Shown here: positions 7,117 through 14,890 of the stretch, in pieces
How the letters are laid out: every line of letters begins with the position of its first letter
Position numbering within the stretch: position 1 is the first letter of the stretch
Assembly: GCA_910584235.1 (NCBI GenBank)
Contig: CAJTZD010000054.1
Coordinates: forward strand, 1 to 24,092
Direction of reading: 5' to 3'
Source: an uncultured Acetatifactor sp.
GTDB taxonomy: Bacteria; Bacillota; Clostridia; Lachnospirales; Lachnospiraceae
Length of the DNA stretch: 24,092 nt
Position numbers and translations under genes: made by a program
The notes under the pieces: model-generated
Told to the model about the DNA's origin: nothing
Seen by the model: only the letters and a program-made list of their open reading frames with translations
Databases searched by the model: none

Positions 7117-9345
7117 TTATGCTTTCTTAATTTTGTTTAACGCGGCGTTCAACTGTTTTGCCATGTCGCTTTCCAGGGCAATCCCCGCCTGGACGAGAAG
7201 CTTCTTCATGGGCTGCCTTGCAACGATTGCCTGCATCTCCTCAGAAATCTTCACGCCCTCTCCCATTCCCCCGGCAGTCCGGGAAGTCATAGCCGTCATC
7301 ATCTGATCCAGTAAAGCCTTGCCGGCAGGGTTTCCGGAAATCTCGGCCATGGTGGAACGCAGCGAGAAATATCCCTCCGGTTCTGATATGTCCTCTTCAT
7401 CGAACCAGTTTCTGACCTTATCCGCACTGATAAAATACGCGGGATTTGGTTCCGAAACCTTAGCCACTTCAATGGTATCGGATATATCCCCATGCTCCGA
7501 GCCGTCCATTACCGCCAGAGCGCGGATTTTATGGATTCCCCGAATCGGCACCTGAAACCGAAACACATGATGCCCGGAGACGGCCGTACCGAATTCCCTG
7601 TCGTCTACATACAGTTTCACCTGCGGTACATTTGAGTACACCTTTATCTCTGTGTTTTCCTCAATTCTGTCATGATATCTGCGGCCGCAGATATATACAA
7701 ACGGCTCGGTGGTCCACCATGCTTTATAGATGTAATAGGCGTCTTTCTTTACTTTTCTGTCGAAAGTAATCAGCCCCTTGTGGTTCTTTCCCGGATCTCC
7801 CGCTTCGTCCCGGCCGGCAGCGGCAAATTCAAACATATTCCATACGTAAGAACCCCAGATATAGGGTCTGGCCGCCAGCATTTCAAGCATGTGCTCATGA
7901 TAGACAGCCTGGTAGCTCTCTGTATAATCCCCCTTTTCCGGCTTAGGCGACTGAAGCCGGATTGTTGCGTCGGCACCGTATTCCGTAAGTCCGATGGCAA
8001 TGTCAGGATGCTCTTTATGGAATTTATCGAACCAGGCGTCATTGTCCTGAGGGTCCCCCACATACCACCCATAGTAAAGGTTATAACCCCTGATGTCCGG
8101 CAATGTGACAAGGGGGGAATCCGTTTCCAGCATAAAGAGATTCGCCATGGCAGAAACCCTGCCAGGGTCCATCTCATGGATCATGGCATTTAATATTTTG
8201 TGGTTCTCCAGCAAGTCGTCCGTAACACCCTGAAGGGAAATTTCATTGGAAATCGCCCAGCAGATAATGGATGCGTGGTGATAGTTCTGTACAATAAGCT
8301 CTTTCATCTGCCGGATTGTATTCTCTCTTCCATTGGGCATGTGGACGGTTATATAGGGGATCTCGGCCCATGCCACAATCCCTTTTTCATCGCAGAGATC
8401 ATAGAAATACTGGTCATGCTGATAGTGCGCAAGCCGGATGGAGTTTGCTCCCACCGAAAGGATAAGCTCCATATCCTCTTCCTGCATCTCTTTCGTCAGC
8501 GCGTTTCCCACGCCAAGTCTGTCCTGATGGCGGGAGACGCCATGAAGCGGATAACTTTCACCATTCAGGAAAAATCCCTTTTCCGGATCAAAGCTGTATT
8601 CCCTGCAGCCAAAACGGACAGATACCTCATCGCTTTTCTTCCCGTCCGCGTAAACCGCCGCGGCGGCCTGATACAGGTAAGGATCTTTGCGCCCATTCCA
8701 TCGATGGGCGTCTTTTATGCTGTATCTTCCTGTGTATTTTCCGTCTGTTTTTGCAAGTTCCACAGCGGCCAGCTCCGTGCCCTCCCGGTCGCTGACCGTA
8801 ACCACGACTTTTTCGGCCTCCCCTTTTATATAGGCCTCCAGCACAAGTTCAGCGTCCGCACCGTTGAGCTTCGGGGTTACCAAAAAGCCGCTTCCGCCGC
8901 AGAAATCAAGGTCGAAATGCGTCTCCTCCACTATCAGCATGTAGACATCCCTGTAAATCCCGCCGTAGAATGTAAAGTCCGCTTTTTGCGGATATACCCT
9001 GTCGTTGGGGGAATTGTCCGCATATACCGTCAATGTATTCTCGCTCTGCAGCTGATCCGTTATATCCGCCCGGAAAGTGGAATACCCTCCGTCGTGGGAA
9101 GCCGCCTCAGTCCCGTTTATGAGTACCCTGGCAGAAGAATTCACTCCCCGGAATTCTATATATACCCTCTGTCCCTCCCGGTATTCGGGCTTTGTAAAGC
9201 GCTTCTCATATTTGCACTCACCTCTGTAATAGTCCGATGTGCCCTGTCCGTCAACGGCATTCCATGTATGCGGGAGGCTGACAGGTTCGCTCTTTCCCTC
9301 CCTTACAAAATTCCAATTGTCATTGAACAGCGTTGTCTTTCTCAT
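7117..9345 (-). CDS. Glycoside hydrolase family 2 enzyme
   Basis: 742 residues with the usual GH2 order: sugar-binding jelly roll (1-145, with SLPHTWNAVDGQ and YYRGECKYEK), immunoglobulin-like domain (about 155-250) and TIM barrel (255-545) beginning with LNGESYPLHGVSRHQD. The acid/base is E368 in WAISNEISLQG and the nucleophile E455 in IGLTEYGAD. A C-terminal region of about 190 residues (Ig-like, then helical to LNAALNKIKKA) follows. Family members are beta-galactosidases, glucuronidases or related exo-enzymes. The start was chosen at 9345 because AAGGAG lies 6 bases upstream; a longer reading frame exists but lacks such a site. No secretion signal. It heads a two-gene unit with the GH1 gene and has an AraC-type direct repeat and a -10 box directly upstream. 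Confidence 0.93.
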   Translation of the reverse strand: MRKTTLFNDNWNFVREGKSEPVSLPHTWNAVDGQGTSDYYRGECKYEKRFTKPEYREGQRVYIEFRGVNSSARVLINGTEAASHDGGYSTFRADITDQLQSENTLTVYADNSPNDRVYPQKADFTFYGGIYRDVYMLIVEETHFDLDFCGGSGFLVTPKLNGADAELVLEAYIKGEAEKVVVTVSDREGTELAAVELAKTDGKYTGRYSIKDAHRWNGRKDPYLYQAAAAVYADGKKSDEVSVRFGCREYSFDPEKGFFLNGESYPLHGVSRHQDRLGVGNALTKEMQEEDMELILSVGANSIRLAHYQHDQYFYDLCDEKGIVAWAEIPYITVHMPNGRENTIRQMKELIVQNYHHASIICWAISNEISLQGVTDDLLENHKILNAMIHEMDPGRVSAMANLFMLETDSPLVTLPDIRGYNLYYGWYVGDPQDNDAWFDKFHKEHPDIAIGLTEYGADATIRLQSPKPEKGDYTESYQAVYHEHMLEMLAARPYIWGSYVWNMFEFAAAGRDEAGDPGKNHKGLITFDRKVKKDAYYIYKAWWTTEPFVYICGRRYHDRIEENTEIKVYSNVPQVKLYVDDREFGTAVSGHHVFRFQVPIRGIHKIRALAVMDGSEHGDISDTIEVAKVSEPNPAYFISADKVRNWFDEEDISEPEGYFSLRSTMAEISGNPAGKALLDQMMTAMTSRTAGGMGEGVKISEEMQAIVARQPMKKLLVQAGIALESDMAKQLNAALNKIKKA

Positions 9346-9388
9346 CCTTTCTCCTTTCTGCTGCGCCAACTTTTTCCGGTTTATAACC

Positions 9389-9394
9389 AGTATA
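9389..9394 (-). promoter_or_regulatory. -10 box of the GH2-GH1 operon
   Basis: TATACT on the minus strand lies exactly 21 bases after the end of the proximal AraC-type half-site (9416). A -35 box would overlap that half-site and matches consensus poorly, as expected for an activator-dependent promoter. The arrangement is the same as at the GH43 promoter. Confidence 0.55.
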
Positions 9395-9415
9395 CAGAAT
9401 TCCGGAACATTTCTT

Positions 9416-9448
9416 TAGAATATTTTAGGGCGTTACTAGCACAATTTT
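9416..9448 (-). promoter_or_regulatory. AraC-type direct-repeat operator, site A (GH2-GH1 operon)
   Basis: Two direct half-sites on the minus strand, AAAATTGTGCTA (9448-9437) and AAAATATTCTA (9426-9416), end exactly 21 bp apart, two helical turns. The same pair occurs upstream of the symporter gene and the GH43 gene. Direct repeats of this period are typical for two AraC/XylS subunits. The region also forms a small hairpin with a T-run on the plus strand, which I consider incidental. Assignment to the adjacent AraC regulator is inference. Confidence 0.65.
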
Positions 9449-9458
9449 GTGCTTTTTC

Positions 9459-10661
9459 CTACTCCCCTTTCATCAGGCTCCGATATTTACTGGGCGTAGT
9501 CTGCTGATATTTTTTAAACAGCCTGGAGAAATAATTTTCGTCGTAGATTCCCACAAGCTCGGCTACGCTCTGCACCGGCAGGTCTGTTGCGGCCAGATAT
9601 TTTAACGAGGTATAGACTCTCTTCGCGTTCACATAATCCGTCAGCGTCTTTTCATTTTCTTTCTTAAACTGCTTGGACAGATAGCTGGCGTTCACGGAGA
9701 TTTTTTCCGCTATGGCATTCAGCGACAGATCCTCCGTCAGATTGAAGTCGATATAGTTCATGGCGTCACGCACCATTTCCGAGTGGCCCGTCAAAGAGTG
9801 ATTTCGTACCAGGAGACAGTACTTCCTTATCATTTCCCTGGAAATATTCTTAAGATCCGCGTTGCTCTTTACCGTCTCTATCTTATTGGCAAAATCCGTT
9901 GACAGGCTGTCGATATGCGCCGGATGCACATCGGCATTCTGGACTGCCCGGCGCATTAATGTATTTAAGATAATCAGCGCATTTTGGTTATTTCTGAACT
10001 GGCTGGCCACCCTAGGCGCCAGTCGGTGATTGGAAAGTTCTTTTTCCACTTCCAATACCTTTTCCATATCTCCCGAACTGACCGCAGCCATGAACCGGTC
10101 TTCTATCTTGTAGCGGTATTCGATTGCCTCCATGGAAATCCTATTTTCTTCCAGCAGCTGCAGTTCATCATATCGGGTAACCTTATATGTAAAGTTCTCA
10201 ATATAGGATCGGCTTATGCCGAATCCCTGGTCAAATAAATAGCGCATATGCATCATGACAATGCTTTCCAGCACGGCCAGATCTTTCACCAACGGCAAAC
10301 CGTTGTAGTATTCCTGAAGTTCCTTTTGGAAGATTACCGAAATCCCGTTTTTTTCCATGACCCCAGGCAGAATGTCCTCCGTCACATCCGTCACGAAGGG
10401 CCCCAACACCACTATACTCTTTTCATATTTAAAAGACATGCGGTAGAGCTGATAGCGGTCAATCACAATATATAAGATACCATCCTGACACAGCTCCCGT
10501 GCAGTCGTAATGTTTGTCTCAAAGTCCAGATCCATTCCCAGGATTCTGTATATTCTGAGATCCCCCTTGTTTTCCGGGCTTGTCCTGTCGTCATATCTAT
10601 GGTACATGAGACCGAACGCCTGTGCCGTCCCCTTTAACTGATCGAATACGTCTATTTCCAT
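9459..10661 (-). CDS. AraC family transcriptional regulator
   Basis: 400 residues. Residues 296-397 form the two-helix-turn-helix AraC/XylS DNA-binding domain, with the first HTH at LSLNAIAEKISVNASYLSKQFK and the second in LPVQSVAELVGIYDENYFSRLFKKY, closing with the family end TTPSKYRSL. The N-terminal 290 residues are a helical and mixed sensory region without a clear cupin motif, so the inducer is unknown. The start at 10661 was chosen because GGGAGGG lies 5 bases upstream; the open frame continues further upstream through non-coding sequence and a terminator. It sits between the symporter and the GH2-GH1 operon, all in one direction, and is the obvious candidate to bind the three repeated operators of this locus. 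A promoter of its own between 10662 and 10740 is not recognisable. Confidence 0.92.
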   Translation of the reverse strand: MEIDVFDQLKGTAQAFGLMYHRYDDRTSPENKGDLRIYRILGMDLDFETNITTARELCQDGILYIVIDRYQLYRMSFKYEKSIVVLGPFVTDVTEDILPGVMEKNGISVIFQKELQEYYNGLPLVKDLAVLESIVMMHMRYLFDQGFGISRSYIENFTYKVTRYDELQLLEENRISMEAIEYRYKIEDRFMAAVSSGDMEKVLEVEKELSNHRLAPRVASQFRNNQNALIILNTLMRRAVQNADVHPAHIDSLSTDFANKIETVKSNADLKNISREMIRKYCLLVRNHSLTGHSEMVRDAMNYIDFNLTEDLSLNAIAEKISVNASYLSKQFKKENEKTLTDYVNAKRVYTSLKYLAATDLPVQSVAELVGIYDENYFSRLFKKYQQTTPSKYRSLMKGE

Positions 10662-10742
10662 AAATCCCTCCCGAGCATTCTGTCTTCCCCTATTCACGGT
10701 AACACAAATCCTGCGATTTTTCCATATCCAAACAACAGAAAA

Positions 10743-10790
10743 CAGGACAAAGATACCCCCCGGCATTTGCCAGGGGGTTTTGTCATCCTG
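10743..10790 (-). terminator. Intrinsic terminator of the symporter gene
   Basis: On the minus strand ACCCCCTGGC (10778-10769) pairs with GCCGGGGGGT (10764-10755) around the loop AAAT. Outer arms CAGGAtgACAAA and TTTGTCCTG extend the stem with a small bulge, followed by a short TTTTC. It begins 10 bases behind the symporter stop codon and separates this gene from the AraC gene. Confidence 0.85.
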
Positions 10791-10800
10791 TATTGTCCTG

Positions 10801-12333
10801 TTACTTTGTTTCGCCGGAAGCAAGAATGGCCGCTTTCTTATCTGCGATATTCTTCTGGACCTCAATCATTTTCACGCGGGTGAGCTTTGAATTCCTCATG
10901 GAAAGAAGCGTGCAGCCCCATCCAATAATCGGACAGCCTACCAGGAGGAAAATGGTGACAATCTTTACTCCGGCCGTCAGCGGATCTCCCTGCTGCGGAG
11001 TGGTGGTGGTATATCCGATCAATGACACGCATGCCGTGGCGATGGTCGCGCCAAAGGCTGAAATGAATTTGTCCACGAAGCTGTAAGTTGCCGATACCGT
11101 AGCCGGCATATACTTTCCCGTCCTGTCGAGCTCATAATCGACGATATCCATGCGCAGCGCATTGGTCGCCACGGACACCACCATTTTGACGCCGTTATTT
11201 CCAAAGTTAAAGATCACGAAGATACCCGCAAGGGCGCCGGCCGCCGCCACGGAGGATGCCGTCCCGTTCATCAGCCCGCCGATCTCTGAGACCGGAGCGA
11301 TTACCAGGAACAAGGCATAAAGGATATTCAGCACGATACAGATCCTTGTCCAGATACACATAGCCCCCATGTTGCCCTTTTTGGCAGCAATCTTCGCTCC
11401 AATGATGGCGAACACAATCGACGGAAGCATTGCGATTGCGGAAAGAATGGTTGACATGGACATGGACCCCAGCCAGATTCCGAAAAGCATGGTAGACACT
11501 ACGGAGGCTGAGCCGATTGTCTGCGCCAGCTTATCCGAACAGGCTGCAATCATATATCTCTGGAGTTCTTTGTTTTCCTTGATCAGCGCGATCATATCCC
11601 TGAAAGCGGGCTTTTCCTCAGCGGACTTGTCAAGGGATACCCCTTCAAAGTTCTCCGACTTATCATACGGCGCAATCCCGATACAGGAAATCAGATAAAA
11701 TACCAGCGAAACAATCACCACCACCAGATTGAGTTCCTTAAAGTACGGCGTCCCCTGAATATTGTCATACTTTGGAAGAATCACTACCATGGATATCATT
11801 GACATAATCATCGGCGTCAGATATGAGTATACGGTAGACCATACGGAAAGTGTAGGCCTCTGACCCGGATCGTTGGTCATTACATTACCTGTGATGGACG
11901 TGGACACGCTCACAAAAGTATAACCGATGATGTAGAGCATATAGGCAATGATGAAAGTGACAATTCCTGCCCCCCCGGTAAAGCCAAAGCCCGGGAATAT
12001 ATTACACATCAGCGTCGTCGCCACGGCCATAAACGCCCAGCCAAGCATCATAAAGATTCGAATCTTGCCGTATTTGCTGTTGAACCGCTCAATCACATAG
12101 GCCACAATCGGATCCGTTATGCCGTCAAATAATCTCGATGCGGTGATAATGATGCCCGTTACGGCAACCAGAATCCCAAAGTTGGCATTTCCGATATAGG
12201 TTGCGCTGGTCATCAGCATATAAAATGTCATTTGACCCGCACCTGTCATCATTGCCAGCGCAATCTGCCAGGTTTTGGCGCGATTGTAGTTTACCCCGTC
12301 TGCCTGTGCGGCAGTTACTTTGTTTTTTCCCAT
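10801..12333 (-). CDS. GPH-family sugar:cation symporter (MFS)
   Basis: 510 residues with about twelve transmembrane segments, of the glycoside-pentoside-hexuronide:cation symporter type. Marks are the N-terminal segment QIALAMMTGAGQMTFYML, the loop 2-3 signature SRLFDGITDPIVAYVIERF followed by KYGKIRIFM, a central cytoplasmic loop (KSAEEKPAFRDMIALIKENKELQRYMI) and DYELDRTGKYMPATVSATYSFVDKF in the second half. The family imports di- and oligosaccharides or glycosides with H+ or Na+. The protein begins after an AAAGGAAG ribosome binding site. It is a single-gene unit with its own AraC-type operator upstream and a terminator downstream. As the only transporter of the locus it probably supplies the cytoplasmic GH43, GH2 and GH1 enzymes. 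Substrate cannot be deduced. Confidence 0.92.
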   Translation of the reverse strand: MGKNKVTAAQADGVNYNRAKTWQIALAMMTGAGQMTFYMLMTSATYIGNANFGILVAVTGIIITASRLFDGITDPIVAYVIERFNSKYGKIRIFMMLGWAFMAVATTLMCNIFPGFGFTGGAGIVTFIIAYMLYIIGYTFVSVSTSITGNVMTNDPGQRPTLSVWSTVYSYLTPMIMSMISMVVILPKYDNIQGTPYFKELNLVVVIVSLVFYLISCIGIAPYDKSENFEGVSLDKSAEEKPAFRDMIALIKENKELQRYMIAACSDKLAQTIGSASVVSTMLFGIWLGSMSMSTILSAIAMLPSIVFAIIGAKIAAKKGNMGAMCIWTRICIVLNILYALFLVIAPVSEIGGLMNGTASSVAAAGALAGIFVIFNFGNNGVKMVVSVATNALRMDIVDYELDRTGKYMPATVSATYSFVDKFISAFGATIATACVSLIGYTTTTPQQGDPLTAGVKIVTIFLLVGCPIIGWGCTLLSMRNSKLTRVKMIEVQKNIADKKAAILASGETK

Positions 12334-12416
12334 AGTCTCTTCCTTTCGTCAGCCAGAATCGTTTTGAAAGTTTCACTCTGCATACTATAAGCTTAATCCA
12401 TTAAGCCCTTTTCCTT

Positions 12417-12449
12417 TAGAATGATTTTGTATTATACTAGCACAATTTT
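12417..12449 (-). promoter_or_regulatory. AraC-type direct-repeat operator, site B (symporter gene)
   Basis: AAAATTGTGCTA (12449-12438) and AAAATCATTCTA (12428-12417) on the minus strand repeat at a period of 21 bp. The distal half-site is identical to that of site A and the proximal one to that of site C. A TATAAT lies between the halves, and a TATAGT (12389-12384) follows 27 bases after the proximal half, six more than at sites A and C. A 6-bp palindrome GCTTAA/TTAAGC (12391-12406) lies in between. Which -10 box is used is open. Confidence 0.65.
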
Positions 12450-12499
12450 GACATTTATTTCTACATTTGAAATTTATGTGTTGTTTTTTCAGGAATTTC

Positions 12500-14890
12500 C
12501 TATCTGGCCACGGCCAGCGCCCTGCCTCTGTAAGTTGTGATCTCACCGCTGGCATAATTTTCCTCCGTGGTTGCCCGTCCGGTTCCAAGCGCCAGCAGAT
12601 TGTCCAGGCCAAGCTCCCGGGCCGTAATCTTCCGCTCCGCATAGGGCACCAGATTTCCCTCTTCGTCAACCACCTGAATCACAAGATATCTGAGGGACTC
12701 TTGATCCCGGGGCAGGATGCCTGCGCTTCTAAGCGCGGCCAGTGTCTCATCCTCACTTACCACCACCTTTGCGGGCAGCCCCGTCGTCCTGGCCATATCC
12801 CTTGAGATCTCCCTGCCGCCCTCATCATAGCTTACCGCCACAATCTCTCCCGGCTCATAAGCGGTTTCAAATACGGCTCTGTAATCGTTCTTTTCGCCCG
12901 CCGGCCGCTTTCCCAGGGAATTTCCGTTTACAATCACTTCCACCTGACAGGCTCTTGAATATACCTCCACCTTGATGGGACAGCCCGCATCCGCCGGCCA
13001 GCTCCAGCTATGCTCGCATTTTCCCCATCCATAACGTCCCAGCAGTTCCGTCTTCCCGAAGTTCGCCGGATCGTAGCTCACAAGGAATGTTTCATCGCTT
13101 CCCCAGACGCACTTCCTGTATCCGATCTGGGGCTTCTCGAAACCGCAGATATCAAAGTCTCCCGTCTCGGCTGTCCGGGCAGGATACTGCGCCCTGAACA
13201 TGGCCTGCCGCGTCTGCTGCACCTGGTCCGGCTCCACATAAAAGGTATTTCCAATCCCCGCCTCACCGATATAATCCATGCTGGTCCACTCAAAGTCTCC
13301 GATAACATAGGGAAGTCTCTCCACGTCCGCCCAATAGCTTCCCAGTTCTCTCGGCTTGCTCTCCGTGCAGCAGATCACGCGCTCAGGATGCGCTTCGTGG
13401 CTCGGCTCGTATTGATATTGGAGGTAATTGTACCCCACAATGTCCCAGTCCTTTACAAAAGGCGCCGTATAGGGATCCCATACCCTCTGTCCGAATTCAC
13501 AGTCGAGATTGACCATGCCGTTTTCCCGCAGCTTCGCCGCATTGGCCATTACCGACTGCCAGTATTTTTGATTGTCCTCATCATCCAGACCGCGGAAGAA
13601 AGAGCAGAGGGCGCCGCCTACCGGTCTGGTGGCGTCCAGGGCCCTTGTAAACGCGGCAAGCTCCTGCGAGATCCCATATCCGTCGGACAAGCCTCCCTGT
13701 TCCGGAAGCTCATTTCCTATGGACCACAGGAAGACACAGGGATGATTGCGGTCCCGCAGAACCATGCCGGTAAGCTCGCTTTCCCACTCTGCCTCAAAGA
13801 AATTGGAAAAATCGTGATAGTTCTTCTCCATACTCCATACGTCAAACGCTTCGTCAATCACCAGCATTCCAATCTCGTCGCAGGCGTTCAGCATCTCCCT
13901 TGAGGCGGGATTGTGGGCCAGGCGAAGCGCGTTAAAACCGGCTTTTTTATGCAGCATGACCTTACGGTATTCGCTGTCCCTGAAAGCGGCCGCTCCCAGG
14001 ATACCGTTATCGTGATGGATACAGCCGCCCTTTAGCTTGACGGACTTTCCGTTCACCTGCAGTCCGTTCCCGGCGTCCACCCGGATCGTCCTGATTCCAA
14101 ACTGTGCCTGTGCCGTATCGGATACCCCGGGATCGCTGATTTCCGTGACCGTTACCCTGGCAAGGTAGAGATTGGGCGCATCCACATCCCAGAGCAGCGG
14201 ATTGGGGATGGTAATCTCCACATGGGATAATTGACAGTCGTCCGCGTCCACCGACATACTGTCCTCTGCCGCTGCCACAACCGCGCCTGTCTTTTTCTCC
14301 GCGATTTCGATTTTCAGAACAACCGCCTTTTCCGAATCGGTGTCATTTTCCACCGTGGTCTCCACTACCTGGACCGCCTCTCCTTCTATGGACTTGGTGT
14401 AGGTATAGATACCCTCGGGCAGAATGTGGAGCTGATTTCCCGTCAAAAGCGTCACCTTGCGGTAGAGGCCCGCCCCGGAATACCAGCGGCTGTTGGGTTC
14501 GTTCGTATTGCTGGCGGTCACGGTAATCCGGTTGCTCCCCACGTGCAGGTACCGGTCCAGCTCCACCTCAAACGGCGTATATCCGTAGTGATGCCGAAGC
14601 GCCACATGTCCGTTTACCACAACCTTCGTCATGCCAAAGCACCCGTCAAAGGACAAGATATGGGTAAGCGCTTCCTCTTCCCGGGTGATGTCAAGCATCT
14701 TGGTATAGGAGCCTGTGCCTCCTTTATAAAACCCCACCTCAGCGCCGCCCACAGCGTCCTTTGCCACATCCGTGCCAATCATAAAGTCATAGGGCAGATT
14801 CACCTGTATTTTCCGGGCCGGCATCGCCGGTATGCCGGATGGTTCTCCCCACTGAAATTCCCAATCCTGATTCCAATCGATTCTCTTCAT
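12500..14890 (-). CDS. Glycoside hydrolase family 2 enzyme with DUF4982
   Basis: 796 residues: jelly-roll sugar-binding domain (1-150, with LPYDFMIGTDV and RWYSGAGLYRKV), Ig-like domain (165-270), TIM barrel (275-575, with LKGGCIHHDNGILGAA), then a DUF4982-like domain (about 590-680) and a final Ig-like domain. Acid/base is E394 in LWSIGNELPEQG; the nucleophile is E510 in CCTESKPRE. This architecture is common in beta-galactosidases and related enzymes from gut bacteria. There is no signal peptide. Its ATG overlaps the TGA of the GH43 gene (ATGA), so the two are translationally coupled and probably work on the same substrate. No promoter of its own. A weak hairpin behind the stop codon (around 12490) may terminate the unit. 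Confidence 0.93.
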   Translation of the reverse strand: MKRIDWNQDWEFQWGEPSGIPAMPARKIQVNLPYDFMIGTDVAKDAVGGAEVGFYKGGTGSYTKMLDITREEEALTHILSFDGCFGMTKVVVNGHVALRHHYGYTPFEVELDRYLHVGSNRITVTASNTNEPNSRWYSGAGLYRKVTLLTGNQLHILPEGIYTYTKSIEGEAVQVVETTVENDTDSEKAVVLKIEIAEKKTGAVVAAAEDSMSVDADDCQLSHVEITIPNPLLWDVDAPNLYLARVTVTEISDPGVSDTAQAQFGIRTIRVDAGNGLQVNGKSVKLKGGCIHHDNGILGAAAFRDSEYRKVMLHKKAGFNALRLAHNPASREMLNACDEIGMLVIDEAFDVWSMEKNYHDFSNFFEAEWESELTGMVLRDRNHPCVFLWSIGNELPEQGGLSDGYGISQELAAFTRALDATRPVGGALCSFFRGLDDEDNQKYWQSVMANAAKLRENGMVNLDCEFGQRVWDPYTAPFVKDWDIVGYNYLQYQYEPSHEAHPERVICCTESKPRELGSYWADVERLPYVIGDFEWTSMDYIGEAGIGNTFYVEPDQVQQTRQAMFRAQYPARTAETGDFDICGFEKPQIGYRKCVWGSDETFLVSYDPANFGKTELLGRYGWGKCEHSWSWPADAGCPIKVEVYSRACQVEVIVNGNSLGKRPAGEKNDYRAVFETAYEPGEIVAVSYDEGGREISRDMARTTGLPAKVVVSEDETLAALRSAGILPRDQESLRYLVIQVVDEEGNLVPYAERKITARELGLDNLLALGTGRATTEENYASGEITTYRGRALAVAR

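Noticed and set aside
9434..9455. Plus-strand intrinsic terminator AGCACAA/TTTTGTGCT with T-run
   Set aside because: No plus-strand gene ends here; the sequence is better explained as the distal half-site of operator A, which recurs at 12438-12449 without the hairpin.
8200..9507. 435-codon open frame on the plus strand
   Set aside because: Antisense to the well-supported GH2 gene; no ribosome binding site or recognisable domain.
10662..10865. N-terminal extension of the AraC protein
   Set aside because: It would run through the terminator of the symporter gene; the start at 10661 has GGGAGGG at the right distance.
12467..13903. Plus-strand open frames opposite the GH2/DUF4982 gene
   Set aside because: Shadow frames of a GC-rich coding sequence; no family features.
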